The notes under the pieces are model-generated. The model was not told where the DNA came from, did not search any database, and worked only from the letters and a program-made list of their open reading frames with translations. DNA of 64,000 bases from Dyella_D sp052115385 (GTDB lineage: Bacteria; Pseudomonadota; Gammaproteobacteria; Xanthomonadales; Rhodanobacteraceae). The stretch spans positions 18,817 to 82,816 of the forward strand of contig NZ_JBFRGP010000016.1 of the NCBI RefSeq assembly GCF_052115385.1. Direction: 5' to 3'. The translations under genes and the position numbers were made by a program. Below, one piece after another: positions 1 through 9,423 of the stretch (position 1 is its first letter; every line of letters starts with the position of its first letter).

Positions 1-329
1 ACTCTGGGCAGTCCTTCAAGCTGACCCGTTCGCTCGCCGCGCAGACCCACCAGCCAGCTGCCTTCCCAGCCGGCCTCATCGCTGCAACGCTCCCCGTCGC
101 GGCTGGGGCAGGCGAGCGCGACCCGGCCGCTCTGTACGGCGAGCCCGCGAGCATGGTTGAGCATCGCGATCAGCCCGGTCTGCGCGCTGCGCAATTCACT
201 GTTGGCCAGCACGCGCTTCAGCGAAGGCAGGCCGATGCAGGCCAGGACGGCGGCGATCGCGAGCACCAAGACCTGCTCGATCAGCGTCACGCCGCTGGGC
301 GGGATACGGCATGGCGGCAGGCCTGGCAT
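1..329 (-). CDS. GspH/FimT-type pseudopilin, partial (cut by window edge)
   Basis: Minus-strand reading frame that runs off the left edge, so only the N-terminal 109 codons are present. Residues 13-25 show a type IV prepilin cleavage site and hydrophobic helix: a Gly followed by VTLIEQ and then a long Ala/Leu/Ile-rich segment, with Glu at mature position 5. This is the hallmark of type IV pilins and type II secretion pseudopilins processed by PilD. Downstream residues resemble the FimT/GspH family (Ser-Glu-Leu-Arg-Ser-Ala then Leu-Asn-His-Ala-Arg). An alternative in-frame ATG lies at 359. The exact subfamily is uncertain because the C-terminal sheet domain is missing. Confidence 0.72.
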   Translation of the reverse strand, partial: MPGLPPCRIPPSGVTLIEQVLVLAIAAVLACIGLPSLKRVLANSELRSAQTGLIAMLNHARGLAVQSGRVALACPSRDGERCSDEAGWEGSWLVGLRGERTGQLEGLPR

Positions 330-415
330 GCTTGAGACCCTGTGGAAACCAAGGCCCATGCTAGGCCGCCGTCCACCCCCTGCCTGCCGTCCTTTCACCA
401 CAGGCCCTGTCAGAG

Positions 416-440
416 CCTGCTGACAAACCTTGTCAGCAGG
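416..440. promoter_or_regulatory. perfect inverted repeat upstream of uvrB
   Basis: CCTGCTGACAA at 416-426 and its exact reverse complement at 430-440 are separated by 3 nt. No T-run follows, so it is not an ordinary terminator. A good -10-like TAAAAT lies at 448-453. It could be an operator controlling uvrB (an SOS gene in many bacteria) or an mRNA hairpin; the sequence does not match the usual enterobacterial LexA box. Confidence 0.4.
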
Positions 441-480
441 AGCAATTTAAAATGTCCGGAAACGACCGCATGTGACTGCC

Positions 481-2505
<2,025 letters not shown>

Positions 2506-2517
2506 GCGGGCCGCCAG

Positions 2518-2546
2518 TTGTGGCTGCCGGGCGGCTCGTGTATGCT
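2518..2546 (+). promoter_or_regulatory. candidate sigma-70 promoter of tRNA-Val
   Basis: TTGTGG (2518-2523), a 17-bp spacer and TATGCT (2541-2546), placed about 33 bp before the first tRNA base. Spacing and position fit a stable-RNA promoter; boxes are imperfect. Confidence 0.5.
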
Positions 2547-2578
2547 ACGCGGCTCGCGCCGTGCTGCGGTGCGACTGT

Positions 2579-2653
2579 GGGCGGTTAGCTCAGCGGTAGA
2601 GCACTTCCTTGACATGGAAGGGGTCACAAGTTCGATCCTTGTACCGCCCACCA
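2579..2653 (+). tRNA. tRNA-Val (anticodon GAC)
   Basis: Full cloverleaf. The acceptor stem GGGCGGT pairs with ACCGCCC, the D stem is GCTC/GAGC, the anticodon stem is CTTCC/GGAAG with loop TTGACAT (anticodon GAC), and the T stem is ACAAG/CTTGT with loop TTCGATC. The 3' CCA is encoded (2651-2653). The last 13 bases of the T arm and acceptor (2637-2649) recur at 5719-5731, marking this gene as an integration target. Confidence 0.97.
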
Positions 2654-2660
2654 TCTTCCG

Positions 2661-2708
2661 AAGCCGGAATTCTCAAGAGCTTGGCTCTCCTGGGGTTCCG
2701 GCTTTTTC
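2661..2708 (+). terminator. rho-independent terminator after tRNA-Val
   Basis: AAGCCGGAA (2661-2669) pairs with TTCCGGCTT (2696-2704) and runs into TTTTTC. A smaller hairpin AGAGC/GCTCT (2676-2680/2684-2688) is nested in the loop. Confidence 0.75.
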
Positions 2709-2874
2709 TTTGCCCGCTCGCCGGGCTGCATGGCGACTGGCCGACCTGGCCGTCACGGATCATCCGCAAGACTGACCGGCGAATCCCGCCGGTTTCGGTG
2801 GTGCAGCCACGCCATCGAAACACCTGCAGGGCGGGCCGCTTCTGGCCATGGAAACAGACAACGGGGATCTCACG

Positions 2875-4470
2875 ATGAGCGTTGGCAAGTCGCTGCAAGA
2901 CGACCTTTCGGCACCGGACGGCTCCGGACTTGTCGGTCACCAGTTCGGCCTGCCCGGCTCGGTGGCGCGCACGGTCCAGGACAAGCTCGGCGATGTCGTG
3001 ACCATCAAGGATTTCGGCGCGGCCTGCGATGGCATCCATGACGACACGGACGCCATCAACCGCGCGCTGGCTTCAGGCGTATCGCGCCTGCGCTTCGTGG
3101 GGACCTGCCTGGTTTCGAAAACGCTGTTCTATCCGAGCGATATCGTGATCGAGTTCGACCACGGCGCGTCGGTTATCCCGGTGCCGCTGGATGAGTTTCA
3201 GAAGTTGGATCTCAATGGCCTCGATTGGGGCTATGCCATTTTCATGAACGTGAACTGGCAGGCCGCGACCATCACCGACAGCCACGCCAGCTTCATCAAT
3301 CCCAGGTGCACGCCGACATCCGCCTGGGATGGCCATTTCATCAGCGCCCGCATGTTCGGCAACCTGCAGGTCATCGGTTCGTATTGCACGAACATGGCCG
3401 ACGTGGTCTCCAGCATGGCTTGCCGCGACGTGATCGTGCGGGATGGCTGGTGCCAGGCCATCAGCAACTGCGCCTACGATTTCTGGGAAGGCCCGACGCG
3501 CATCTCGGTGCTCAACTGCACGGGCTATGACGTCAACGCCGGCGTCAACTTCAACGGCACCGATACCGGCGTCGTGCTCGGGCTGGTCGCGGACACCTTG
3601 CAGGTCGACGGCTGCCGGTTCTTCGGCTGTCCTGCAGGCGGCATTTACGTGGCGCCGCTCAATGCCGCCTCGACCTGCACCCATATCAAGATCACCAACA
3701 ATCTCATCGACCAGGCCGGAGGCGTCGTTGGTACTCCGTCCGGTGCCAGCTGGAACGGCATTACCGTGCTGCGCTCGACGGCGGTCGAGATCCGCAGCAA
3801 CACCTTGTCGCGTATTCCTTACACCGCGGCGCCGCTTATCGTCGGCCTCGATCCCGCGGGGTATGGCCATACCGCCTACGTCACCGACAACACGATCCTG
3901 GGCAGCGCGATCGGTTCGACCGCTTATATCCAGGTCTACGGCGCGCATTCGAAAGTCGAGAACAATCGCGCCATCGGCAGCACGGCGGAGGGCGGTTACG
4001 GCATTGCGGTGAATTCGCCGACCACGGTGGTGGGGCCGAACGATATGGCCGGCGCCAGCACCTACGTGGCCAACCAGAACCAGGGTGGCGGCGCCACGCC
4101 GCCGGCGCTGCAATGGGAGCAGGACAGCGCGAACGGCGAATGGCGCTATCGCCAGCCGCTCAAGGCGCCATCGGTGCGACAGGACGCCAGCTATGCGCTG
4201 GTCGCCACGGGCACCGACCTGGCCACGGCGCTGGCGCTCACCGGCCCCTACAGCTTCGTTTCGGCCGGCGACCCGAATGCCGGCGTGGTGCTTCCCGCCA
4301 ATGCCGGGCGCACCGGCGAGGAATGGGTCGTGTGGAATTACACCGGAAATATCCTGATCGTCTATGCCGCTGCAGGCGATACCATTTCCGGTTCCGCCTC
4401 GCTGGCACTGTCGCATGGCGAGAAAATGCGTCTGGTGGCCATCACGCCGACCCTTTGGATCATCGCCTGA
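2875..4470 (+). CDS. phage tailspike-like right-handed beta-helix (pectate-lyase superfamily) protein
   Basis: Protein of 531 aa from ATG 2875, preceded by GGGGAT; an in-frame ATG at 2848 lacks a ribosome site. The N-terminus (SGLVGHQFG, then SVARTVQDKLGD) and the following DFGAACDG..DDTDAI motif near residues 47-62 match the start of phage tailspikes with a pectate-lyase-3 beta-helix. The middle carries repeated short Val/Ile/Asn strands typical of beta-helix rungs. The C-terminus (about the last 75 residues) is a small beta-rich domain. No signal peptide is evident. Such proteins bind or cut surface polysaccharides. In this island, next to an O-acyltransferase, it may be phage-derived cargo acting on glycans. 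Catalytic residues cannot be assigned by eye. Confidence 0.72.
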   Translation: MSVGKSLQDDLSAPDGSGLVGHQFGLPGSVARTVQDKLGDVVTIKDFGAACDGIHDDTDAINRALASGVSRLRFVGTCLVSKTLFYPSDIVIEFDHGASVIPVPLDEFQKLDLNGLDWGYAIFMNVNWQAATITDSHASFINPRCTPTSAWDGHFISARMFGNLQVIGSYCTNMADVVSSMACRDVIVRDGWCQAISNCAYDFWEGPTRISVLNCTGYDVNAGVNFNGTDTGVVLGLVADTLQVDGCRFFGCPAGGIYVAPLNAASTCTHIKITNNLIDQAGGVVGTPSGASWNGITVLRSTAVEIRSNTLSRIPYTAAPLIVGLDPAGYGHTAYVTDNTILGSAIGSTAYIQVYGAHSKVENNRAIGSTAEGGYGIAVNSPTTVVGPNDMAGASTYVANQNQGGGATPPALQWEQDSANGEWRYRQPLKAPSVRQDASYALVATGTDLATALALTGPYSFVSAGDPNAGVVLPANAGRTGEEWVVWNYTGNILIVYAAAGDTISGSASLALSHGEKMRLVAITPTLWIIA

Positions 4471-4574
4471 GCATTGGCGCTTTGCCCGCAGCAGGGCCGG
4501 CGTGCGGCGGTGACCGCTTGATATAAACTGCCCCGCTGGCCGCATGGCCCAAGCGCCGCACCATGGAGCAAGGA

Positions 4575-5699
4575 ATGACTGGTAGAACTCGACTGGACGG
4601 CATCGAGTCGTTGCGTGCCTATGCCGCCGTATCGATTGTTTTCTTCCACCTGATCGGCTCCGGCGGCGCCACCGTCCCGGACAGCCTCAGTTTCATCAAG
4701 ACCCATTTCGGCTTCGGCGTGCCGCTGTTCTTCGTGGTCAGCGGCTTCAGCCTGGCCTATGGCTATTGGGGCAGGCTGTCCGGCGAAGGCCAGCTCGGCA
4801 CTTATTTCCTGCGCCGTTTTGCGCGTATCGCGCCCTTGTTCTACGCGGTGCTGGCGTTTCAGCTTCTCAACGTGTGGTTTGAAGCCCACGTCAAGTTCGC
4901 GCCGCTGGACGTCGCGCTCAATGCGCTGTTCGTGTTCAACCTGGTGCCGCACTTGAACGAGGGCATCGTGCCGGCCTCATGGACGATCGGCGTGGAGATG
5001 CTGTTCTACGTGATCTTTCCGCTGAGCCTGCTGGTGTGCAGCAATCTCCGTCGGACGCTTTTCGTGCTGGCCGTATCGATTGCGGTTTCGACCGCAGCGA
5101 CCATCGATCTGAAGTCGCTGGAAACCGTGTATCCCAGTTTCGTCTATCACAACGCCGTTTCGCAGCTTCCGTACTTCATCTGGGGCATGGCGTTTTTCCA
5201 TGTCCAGCGCGTTATCGCCCAGCATGTGGATGCAAGGCACGCGAGGATGATCTGCTGGGGCCTGTGCGCACTGGGGTTGGCGGGCATCTACACCTTGTAT
5301 GCCAGCAGCACGCTCTACATGTTCTTCTGGACGCGCGGCCTGCGCCCCACCTGGGACATGCTGTGGGGCATCCCGTTCGGAATGCTCTGCCTGGCGATGG
5401 CGCTGCACCCCTCGCGCCTCCTGTCCAATCCGGTGACCCGTTATCTGGGCAAGATCAGCTTCAGCCTCTACCTCGTGCATCCGACCGTGCTCTTCAAGTT
5501 CGGCCGGGCGGGTCTGTACAACTGGGTCTATGCCAAGTTGCCGGGACACGAGGCGCTGGCTTACTTCGTGTGTCTGCTGATCTCGCTGGCCGTCATTACG
5601 GCGATCTCGGCCGTGACCTTCCGCCTGATCGAGCAGCCGGGCATGAACTGGGGCAAGCGGTTGGCCTCCCGCAAGGAAGCGGTGCTGGCGCCGGCGTAG
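4575..5699 (+). CDS. acyltransferase family 3 (OafA/YrhL-like) membrane protein
   Basis: Protein of 374 aa from ATG 4575, chosen because GGAG lies 6 nt upstream; ATG 4563 has no ribosome site. The start RLDGIESLRAYAAVSIVFFH is the family signature, with the conserved His in the first membrane helix. About ten hydrophobic segments follow, and the motif SWTIGVEMLFYVIFP near residue 140 is typical. The family transfers acyl groups (usually acetyl) to sugars of O-antigen, capsule or exopolysaccharide at the inner membrane. It is the second gene of the tRNA-Val island, so a role in changing a surface glycan recognised by the adjacent spike-like protein is plausible but inferred. Confidence 0.85.
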   Translation: MTGRTRLDGIESLRAYAAVSIVFFHLIGSGGATVPDSLSFIKTHFGFGVPLFFVVSGFSLAYGYWGRLSGEGQLGTYFLRRFARIAPLFYAVLAFQLLNVWFEAHVKFAPLDVALNALFVFNLVPHLNEGIVPASWTIGVEMLFYVIFPLSLLVCSNLRRTLFVLAVSIAVSTAATIDLKSLETVYPSFVYHNAVSQLPYFIWGMAFFHVQRVIAQHVDARHARMICWGLCALGLAGIYTLYASSTLYMFFWTRGLRPTWDMLWGIPFGMLCLAMALHPSRLLSNPVTRYLGKISFSLYLVHPTVLFKFGRAGLYNWVYAKLPGHEALAYFVCLLISLAVITAISAVTFRLIEQPGMNWGKRLASRKEAVLAPA

Positions 5700-5718
5700 C
5701 GGACCTGTGGCCGCATCC

Positions 5719-5731
5719 CCTTGTACCGCCC
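5719..5731 (+). repeat. att-like direct repeat of tRNA-Val 3' end
   Basis: Thirteen bases identical to 2637-2649 of tRNA-Val. No other tRNA part is present, so it is a 3'-end copy rather than a gene. It marks the distal boundary of the insert. Confidence 0.7.
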
Positions 5732-5745
5732 GGCAATTACCGTTA

Positions 5746-5779
5746 AAAAACGGCGCGATCGAAAGATCGCGCCGTTTTT
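5746..5779 (+). terminator. strong rho-independent terminator
   Basis: A 15-bp stem (5746-5760 with 5765-5779) has a GAAA loop and ends in TTTTT; symmetrical A/T tracts allow it to work in both directions. It follows the displaced tRNA 3' end by 14 bp, suggesting it was the original tRNA-Val terminator; today it also ends the acyltransferase transcript. Confidence 0.85.
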
Positions 5780-5803
5780 GCATTCGGTAACCAGGAGTAC
5801 GTG

Positions 5804-6250
5804 ATGGCCTATCCGTTGATCAAGAGCCTGCATCTGCTGTTCGTGATGGCCTGGGTGGCCTCGATCTTCTATTTGCCGCGGATCCTGGTGAACATCGCCG
5901 AGGCCGGCAACGATCCGGCGATAAAAGCCCGGCTGGAATTGATGGGGCTGCGCTTGTATCGCTTCGGCCACAACATGTTCGGCATGGCCCTGCTGTTCGG
6001 CGTCACGCTGTGGCAGGGCTGGCGGGTGTTTCCGGGCAGGCTGCCGAACTTCGGCGAGGCCGAGTGGCTGCACGCCAAGCTGACCCTGGTGGTGCTGCTG
6101 CTGGTGTACTACGTGTGGACCGGCCGGCTGGTGAAACGCAGCGCCAAGGGCGGTGCGCTGCCCAGCGCGAAGACCTTGCGCATCATGAACGAGCTGCCGG
6201 TGCTGGTGCTGCTGCTGATCATCTTCCTGGTGATCGCCAAGCCGTTCTGA
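5804..6250 (+). CDS. hemJ: HemJ-like protoporphyrinogen IX oxidase (CopD/UPF0093 family)
   Basis: Small membrane protein of 148 aa from ATG 5804 (AGGAG six bases upstream; a GTG at 5801 is too close). Four hydrophobic segments are visible. The N-terminal pattern KSLHLLFVMAWVASIFYLPRI contains the conserved His and the FYLPR motif of HemJ, which oxidises protoporphyrinogen IX late in haem synthesis. The size fits HemJ (about 140-150 aa). It is a single gene with terminators on its left and a pseudogene in the opposite direction on its right. Confidence 0.82.
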   Translation: MAYPLIKSLHLLFVMAWVASIFYLPRILVNIAEAGNDPAIKARLELMGLRLYRFGHNMFGMALLFGVTLWQGWRVFPGRLPNFGEAEWLHAKLTLVVLLLVYYVWTGRLVKRSAKGGALPSAKTLRIMNELPVLVLLLIIFLVIAKPF

Positions 6251-6251
6251 T

Positions 6252-6470
6252 TTAAGCCGCGGCGCAGGTTGGGCAGATGGTGGTGTGGCGATACCACGCG
6301 ACGAAGCGCTGCACGCCTTCCTCGATCGACGTGTTCGGCGCATGGCCCACGTTCCGGCGCAGGGCGGAGACATCGGCCCAGGTATCCGGCACGTCGCCCG
6401 GCTGCATCGGCAGCAGGCGTTTTTCCAGGGTGCCGCCGGGGTTCTGCTTCTGTCGGCGCTGAATTGACAC
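6252..6470 (-). pseudogene. 3' remnant of a sugar-nucleotide (UDP-glucuronate-type) epimerase
   Basis: The 72-codon minus-strand frame encodes only the C-terminal end of an extended SDR epimerase: LLPMQPGDVPDTWADVSALR followed by TSIEEGVQRFVAWYR. This is the conserved tail of CapI/WbpP-like NAD-dependent epimerases, normally about 320-350 aa. The Rossmann domain and catalytic YxxxK are absent upstream, where the thrS promoter begins instead. It is a truncated relic, perhaps of a surface polysaccharide gene. Confidence 0.8.
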
Positions 6471-6492
6471 CGGAATGGCGCTAAACTAGCGT
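6464..6492 (+). promoter_or_regulatory. candidate promoter of the thrS operon
   Basis: Consensus -35 TTGACA (6464-6469), 17-bp spacer, weak -10 TAGCGT (6487-6492). It would give a leader of about 240 nt before thrS. Confidence 0.5.
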
Positions 6493-6557
6493 TCTCTACT
6501 TCCTACTGATCGGAAACCAGGGTGGCCCGCGTCCAAAACGCCGGCCGAGCGTGCGAC

Positions 6558-6584
6558 ATGGCAACTACCAAGCGCCAACACTGA
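6558..6584 (+). CDS. possible thrS leader peptide (8 aa)
   Basis: A tiny frame encoding MATTKRQH, with two consecutive threonine codons, lies in the thrS leader upstream of a terminator-like hairpin. Tandem cognate codons before an attenuator are characteristic of leader-peptide control. The ribosome site is weak (GAG 8 nt upstream), so this remains a candidate. Confidence 0.28.
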   Translation: MATTKRQH

Positions 6585-6611
6585 TTCTCGCCACGCCTTT
6601 GCTTTCCGCAA

Positions 6612-6685
6612 AAAGGGCGCAAGGCGCTCTTTATTTTTGCCTGCCGTCAGGGCGGGCAAAAGCAAAACCGGCCATCCATGGCCGG
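6612..6685 (+). promoter_or_regulatory. three-hairpin leader (attenuator/operator) of thrS
   Basis: Three hairpins follow one another. AAAGGGCGC/GCGCTCTTT (6612-6620/6624-6632) is followed by ATTTTTG and looks like an intrinsic terminator. A TTTTGCC/GGCAAAA stem (6635-6641/6655-6661) has GTCAG at its tip. CCGGCCAT/ATGGCCGG (6668-6675/6678-6685) is a perfect stem with a 2-nt loop. Either transcription attenuation or a tRNA-mimic translational operator, as in E. coli thrS, would fit. Confidence 0.5.
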
Positions 6686-6736
6686 ACTCCTCAAAAAAAG
6701 CAGCCCCGTTGATCGGTGACTGCCACAGGTATTCCC

Positions 6737-8638
6737 ATGATCCAGATCACGCTACCCGACGGCAGCAAGCGCCCCTTCGACCACCCGGTCACGGTGCAGG
6801 ACGTGGCCGCCTCCATCGGCGCCGGCCTGGCCAAGGCCACCCTGGCCGGCAAGGTGGACGGCAAGCTGGTCGACGCCAGTTTTCCGATCGAGCATGACGC
6901 CAGCCTGGAAATCGTCACCGAGAAGAGCCCCGAGGCGCTGGAGATCCTGCGCCACTCCACCGCGCACCTGCTGGCGCAGGCCGTGCAGCGCCTGTATCCG
7001 GGCGCGCAGGTCACCATCGGCCCGGTGATCGACAACGGCTTCTTCTATGACTTCGCCTACGAGCGTCCCTTCACGCCGGACGACCTGGTCAAGATCGAAG
7101 AAGAGATGCAGAAGATCGTGCAGGAAGCGCTGCCGGTGACGCGCAGCGTGAAGTCGCGCGACGACGCGGTGTCGTTCTTCCGCGGCATCGGCGAGGAATA
7201 CAAGGCCGAGATCATCGAGAGCATCCCCGCCAACGAGGAACTCTCGCTGTACACGCAGGGCGAGTTCACCGACCTGTGCCGCGGCCCGCACGTGCCGAAC
7301 ACCGGCAAGCTGCGCGCGTTCAAGCTGATGAAGGTGGCCGGCGCCTATTGGCGCGGCGATTCCAACAACGCGATGCTGACGCGCGTGTACGGCACGTCCT
7401 GGCTCAACGACAAGGACCTCAAGGCCTACCTGCACCAGCTCGAAGAGGCCGAGAAGCGCGATCACCGCAAGATCGGCAAGGCGCTGGACCTGTTCCACCA
7501 GCAGGAAGAAGCGCCGGGCATGGTGTTCTGGCATCCGAACGGCTGGGCCATCTGGCAGGCGGTGGAGCAGTATGTGCGCGGCGTGTATCGCGCCAGCGGC
7601 TACCAGGAAGTGCGCGGCCCGCAGATCATGGACGTGAGCCTGTGGAAGAAGTCCGGCCACTGGGACAACTACCAGGAAAACATGTTCTTCACCGAGTCGG
7701 AGAAGCGCACCTATGCGCTGAAGCCGATGAACTGCCCGGGCCACGTGCAGATCTTCAACACCAGCCTGCACAGCTACCGCGACCTGCCGGTGCGCTACGG
7801 CGAATTCGGCGGCTGCCACCGCAACGAGCCGTCCGGTGCGCTGCACGGGATCATGCGCGTGCGCGCCTTCACCCAGGACGACGGGCATATCTTCTGCACG
7901 GAAGAGCAGATCGAAGCCGAGGTCACCGCCTTCCACCAGCAGGCGATGAAGGTGTACGGGGATTTCGGCTTCGAGGACATCGCGCTGAAGATCGCCCTGC
8001 GTCCGGACAAGCGCATCGGCAGCGACGCCGTGTGGGACCGTGCCGAGGACGCGCTGCGAGCGGCCCTGAGCGCGGCCGGGGTACAGTGGCAGGAATTGCC
8101 CGGCGAGGGTGCCTTCTACGGCCCCAAGATCGAGTACCACATGAAGGATTCGATCGGCCGTGGCTGGCAGGTCGGTACCATGCAGGTGGATTTCATGATG
8201 CCCGAGCGCCTGGGTGCCGAGTACGTGGACGAGCAGAGCCAGCGCCGCCACCCGGTGATGCTGCACCGGGCCATCGTGGGCTCGATGGAGCGCTTTATCG
8301 GCATCCTGATCGAGCACCATGCCGGCCATCTGCCGGCCTGGCTGGCCCCGATCCAGGCCCAGGTGTTCAGCATTACGGACGCCCAGGGCGACTATGTGCG
8401 TGAAATCACGCAAGCCCTTGTCGAGAAAGGTTTCAGAGTCAAGGCGGATTTGCGCAACGAAAAGGTCGGTTATAAAATCCGCGAACATACGTTGCAAAGG
8501 GTTCCGTACCTGCTCGTGGTCGGTGACCGCGAAAAGGAATCGGGGGCCGTTTCCGTGCGTACCCGTACTGGTGAAGACCTGGGCAGCATGCCGCTGGCCG
8601 CCTTCATCGAGCGTCTGGAGGCCGAGACGCGGCGCTGA
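6737..8638 (+). CDS. thrS: threonyl-tRNA synthetase
   Basis: Class II synthetase charging tRNA-Thr; 633 aa from ATG 6737 (AGGT upstream; an in-frame GTG at 6716 would extend into the leader). The N-terminal TGS domain covers about the first 60 residues, and the editing domain contains HSTAHLLAQAV and the zinc-type TDLCRGPHVP segment. The catalytic core has motif 2 (FGGCHRNEPSGALHGIMRVR), preceded by MNCPGH, and motif 3 in HRAIVGSMERFIG. The C-terminal anticodon domain ends the protein. It is the first gene of the thrS-infC-rpmI-rplT-pheST-ihfA operon. Confidence 0.98.
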   Translation: MIQITLPDGSKRPFDHPVTVQDVAASIGAGLAKATLAGKVDGKLVDASFPIEHDASLEIVTEKSPEALEILRHSTAHLLAQAVQRLYPGAQVTIGPVIDNGFFYDFAYERPFTPDDLVKIEEEMQKIVQEALPVTRSVKSRDDAVSFFRGIGEEYKAEIIESIPANEELSLYTQGEFTDLCRGPHVPNTGKLRAFKLMKVAGAYWRGDSNNAMLTRVYGTSWLNDKDLKAYLHQLEEAEKRDHRKIGKALDLFHQQEEAPGMVFWHPNGWAIWQAVEQYVRGVYRASGYQEVRGPQIMDVSLWKKSGHWDNYQENMFFTESEKRTYALKPMNCPGHVQIFNTSLHSYRDLPVRYGEFGGCHRNEPSGALHGIMRVRAFTQDDGHIFCTEEQIEAEVTAFHQQAMKVYGDFGFEDIALKIALRPDKRIGSDAVWDRAEDALRAALSAAGVQWQELPGEGAFYGPKIEYHMKDSIGRGWQVGTMQVDFMMPERLGAEYVDEQSQRRHPVMLHRAIVGSMERFIGILIEHHAGHLPAWLAPIQAQVFSITDAQGDYVREITQALVEKGFRVKADLRNEKVGYKIREHTLQRVPYLLVVGDREKESGAVSVRTRTGEDLGSMPLAAFIERLEAETRR

Positions 8639-8680
8639 GCGCCGCCCGGCCAATCGTTAATTCTTCTGGAGGATAGTGGT

Positions 8681-9205
8681 ATCGCTACCACCGACAACAA
8701 GGGTAATCGCCGTAACCATGAGATCCGCGTCCCGCGCGTGCGCTTGATCGGGGCGGATTCGGAGCAGCTGGGCATCCTCACCCGTGATGAGGCGTTGCGC
8801 ATGGCGGAGGAGGCCGGGATGGACCTGGTCGAAATCCAGCCCAACGGCGATCCGCCGGTCTGCCGCATCATGGATTACGGCAAGTTCAAGTTCGAAGCCC
8901 AGAAGAAGGCCCAGGCGGCCAAGAAGAAGCAGAAGCAGGTCGAGATCAAGGAAGTGAAGTTCCGTCCGGTCACGGACGTGGGCGACTACCAGATCAAGCT
9001 GCGCAACATGCTTCGCTTCCTGGAAGAGGGTGACAAGGTCAAGGTCACCATCCGCTTCCGCGGTCGCGAGATGTCGCACCAGGATCTGGGCCAGAACCTG
9101 GCCAGGAAGATCCAGGAAGACGTCGGCGAGAACGGCGTGGTGGAGTCCTTCCCCCGCCTGGAAGGCCGCCAGATGGTCATGATGATCGGCCCCAAGAAGA
9201 AGTAA
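8681..9205 (+). CDS. infC: translation initiation factor IF-3 (non-standard ATC start)
   Basis: IF-3 binds the 30S subunit, checks start-codon pairing and blocks 50S joining. The homologous frame begins well before the first ATG (8738): residues TTDNKGNRRNHEIRVPRVRL are encoded from 8681 on. The only fitting initiator is ATC at 8681, with GGAGGA 7 nt upstream, giving 174 aa. Rare start codons are a known autoregulatory feature of infC, since IF-3 discriminates against its own codon. The N domain, Lys-rich linker (AKKKQKQVEIKEVKF) and C domain are all present. Confidence 0.93.
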   Translation: MATTDNKGNRRNHEIRVPRVRLIGADSEQLGILTRDEALRMAEEAGMDLVEIQPNGDPPVCRIMDYGKFKFEAQKKAQAAKKKQKQVEIKEVKFRPVTDVGDYQIKLRNMLRFLEEGDKVKVTIRFRGREMSHQDLGQNLARKIQEDVGENGVVESFPRLEGRQMVMMIGPKKK

Positions 9206-9283
9206 GCGGGGCAGGTATCGCGTGGCGGCGGCCCAGGGCCGCCGTTGGCGTTTCCGGGTGGATGGCCGCGTTGCATCGCACCA

Positions 9284-9341
9284 CTGGCAAAGCGCCCCCG
9301 ATCCCCGTACAATCGCCGGTTCGACCCACCAGGACGGGTCG
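9284..9341 (+). promoter_or_regulatory. candidate internal promoter and leader hairpin of rpmI-rplT
   Basis: A good -10 TACAAT (9308-9313) has a weak -35 TGGCAA (9284-9289) 18 bp upstream. A CGACCC/GGGTCG hairpin (9322-9327/9336-9341) follows within the rpmI leader. In E. coli this region holds the L20 autoregulatory site; equivalence here is inferred. Confidence 0.35.
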
Positions 9342-9423
9342 TGAACCGATCATGGCAGGACGGAAAGCGTGGCCCCCCGGGTCGCCGCCAGATCAGTCAG
9401 AAACCAAGATACGGAGCATTTCC

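Larger units (their letters stand above)
2637..5731 (+). mobile_element. tRNA-Val-bounded mini-island (integrase-less)
   Basis: The 13-bp sequence CCTTGTACCGCCC ends the tRNA-Val body (2637-2649) and is repeated exactly at 5719-5731. The direct repeats flank 3.07 kb holding two genes, a tailspike-like beta-helix protein and an acyltransferase. The right copy sits 14 bp before a strong terminator, as if that terminator originally belonged to the tRNA gene. This is the layout left by site-specific integration into a tRNA 3' end. No integrase or excisionase gene is seen inside, so the element is either a remnant, a cargo unit mobilised in trans, or a product of recombination. The insert also looks less GC-biased at third codon positions than its neighbours (by eye). 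Confidence 0.7.

Noticed and set aside
3073..4545. 490-codon minus-strand frame opposite the tailspike-like gene
   Set aside because: Antisense shadow; the plus-strand frame has the beta-helix motif and a ribosome site, the minus frame has neither.
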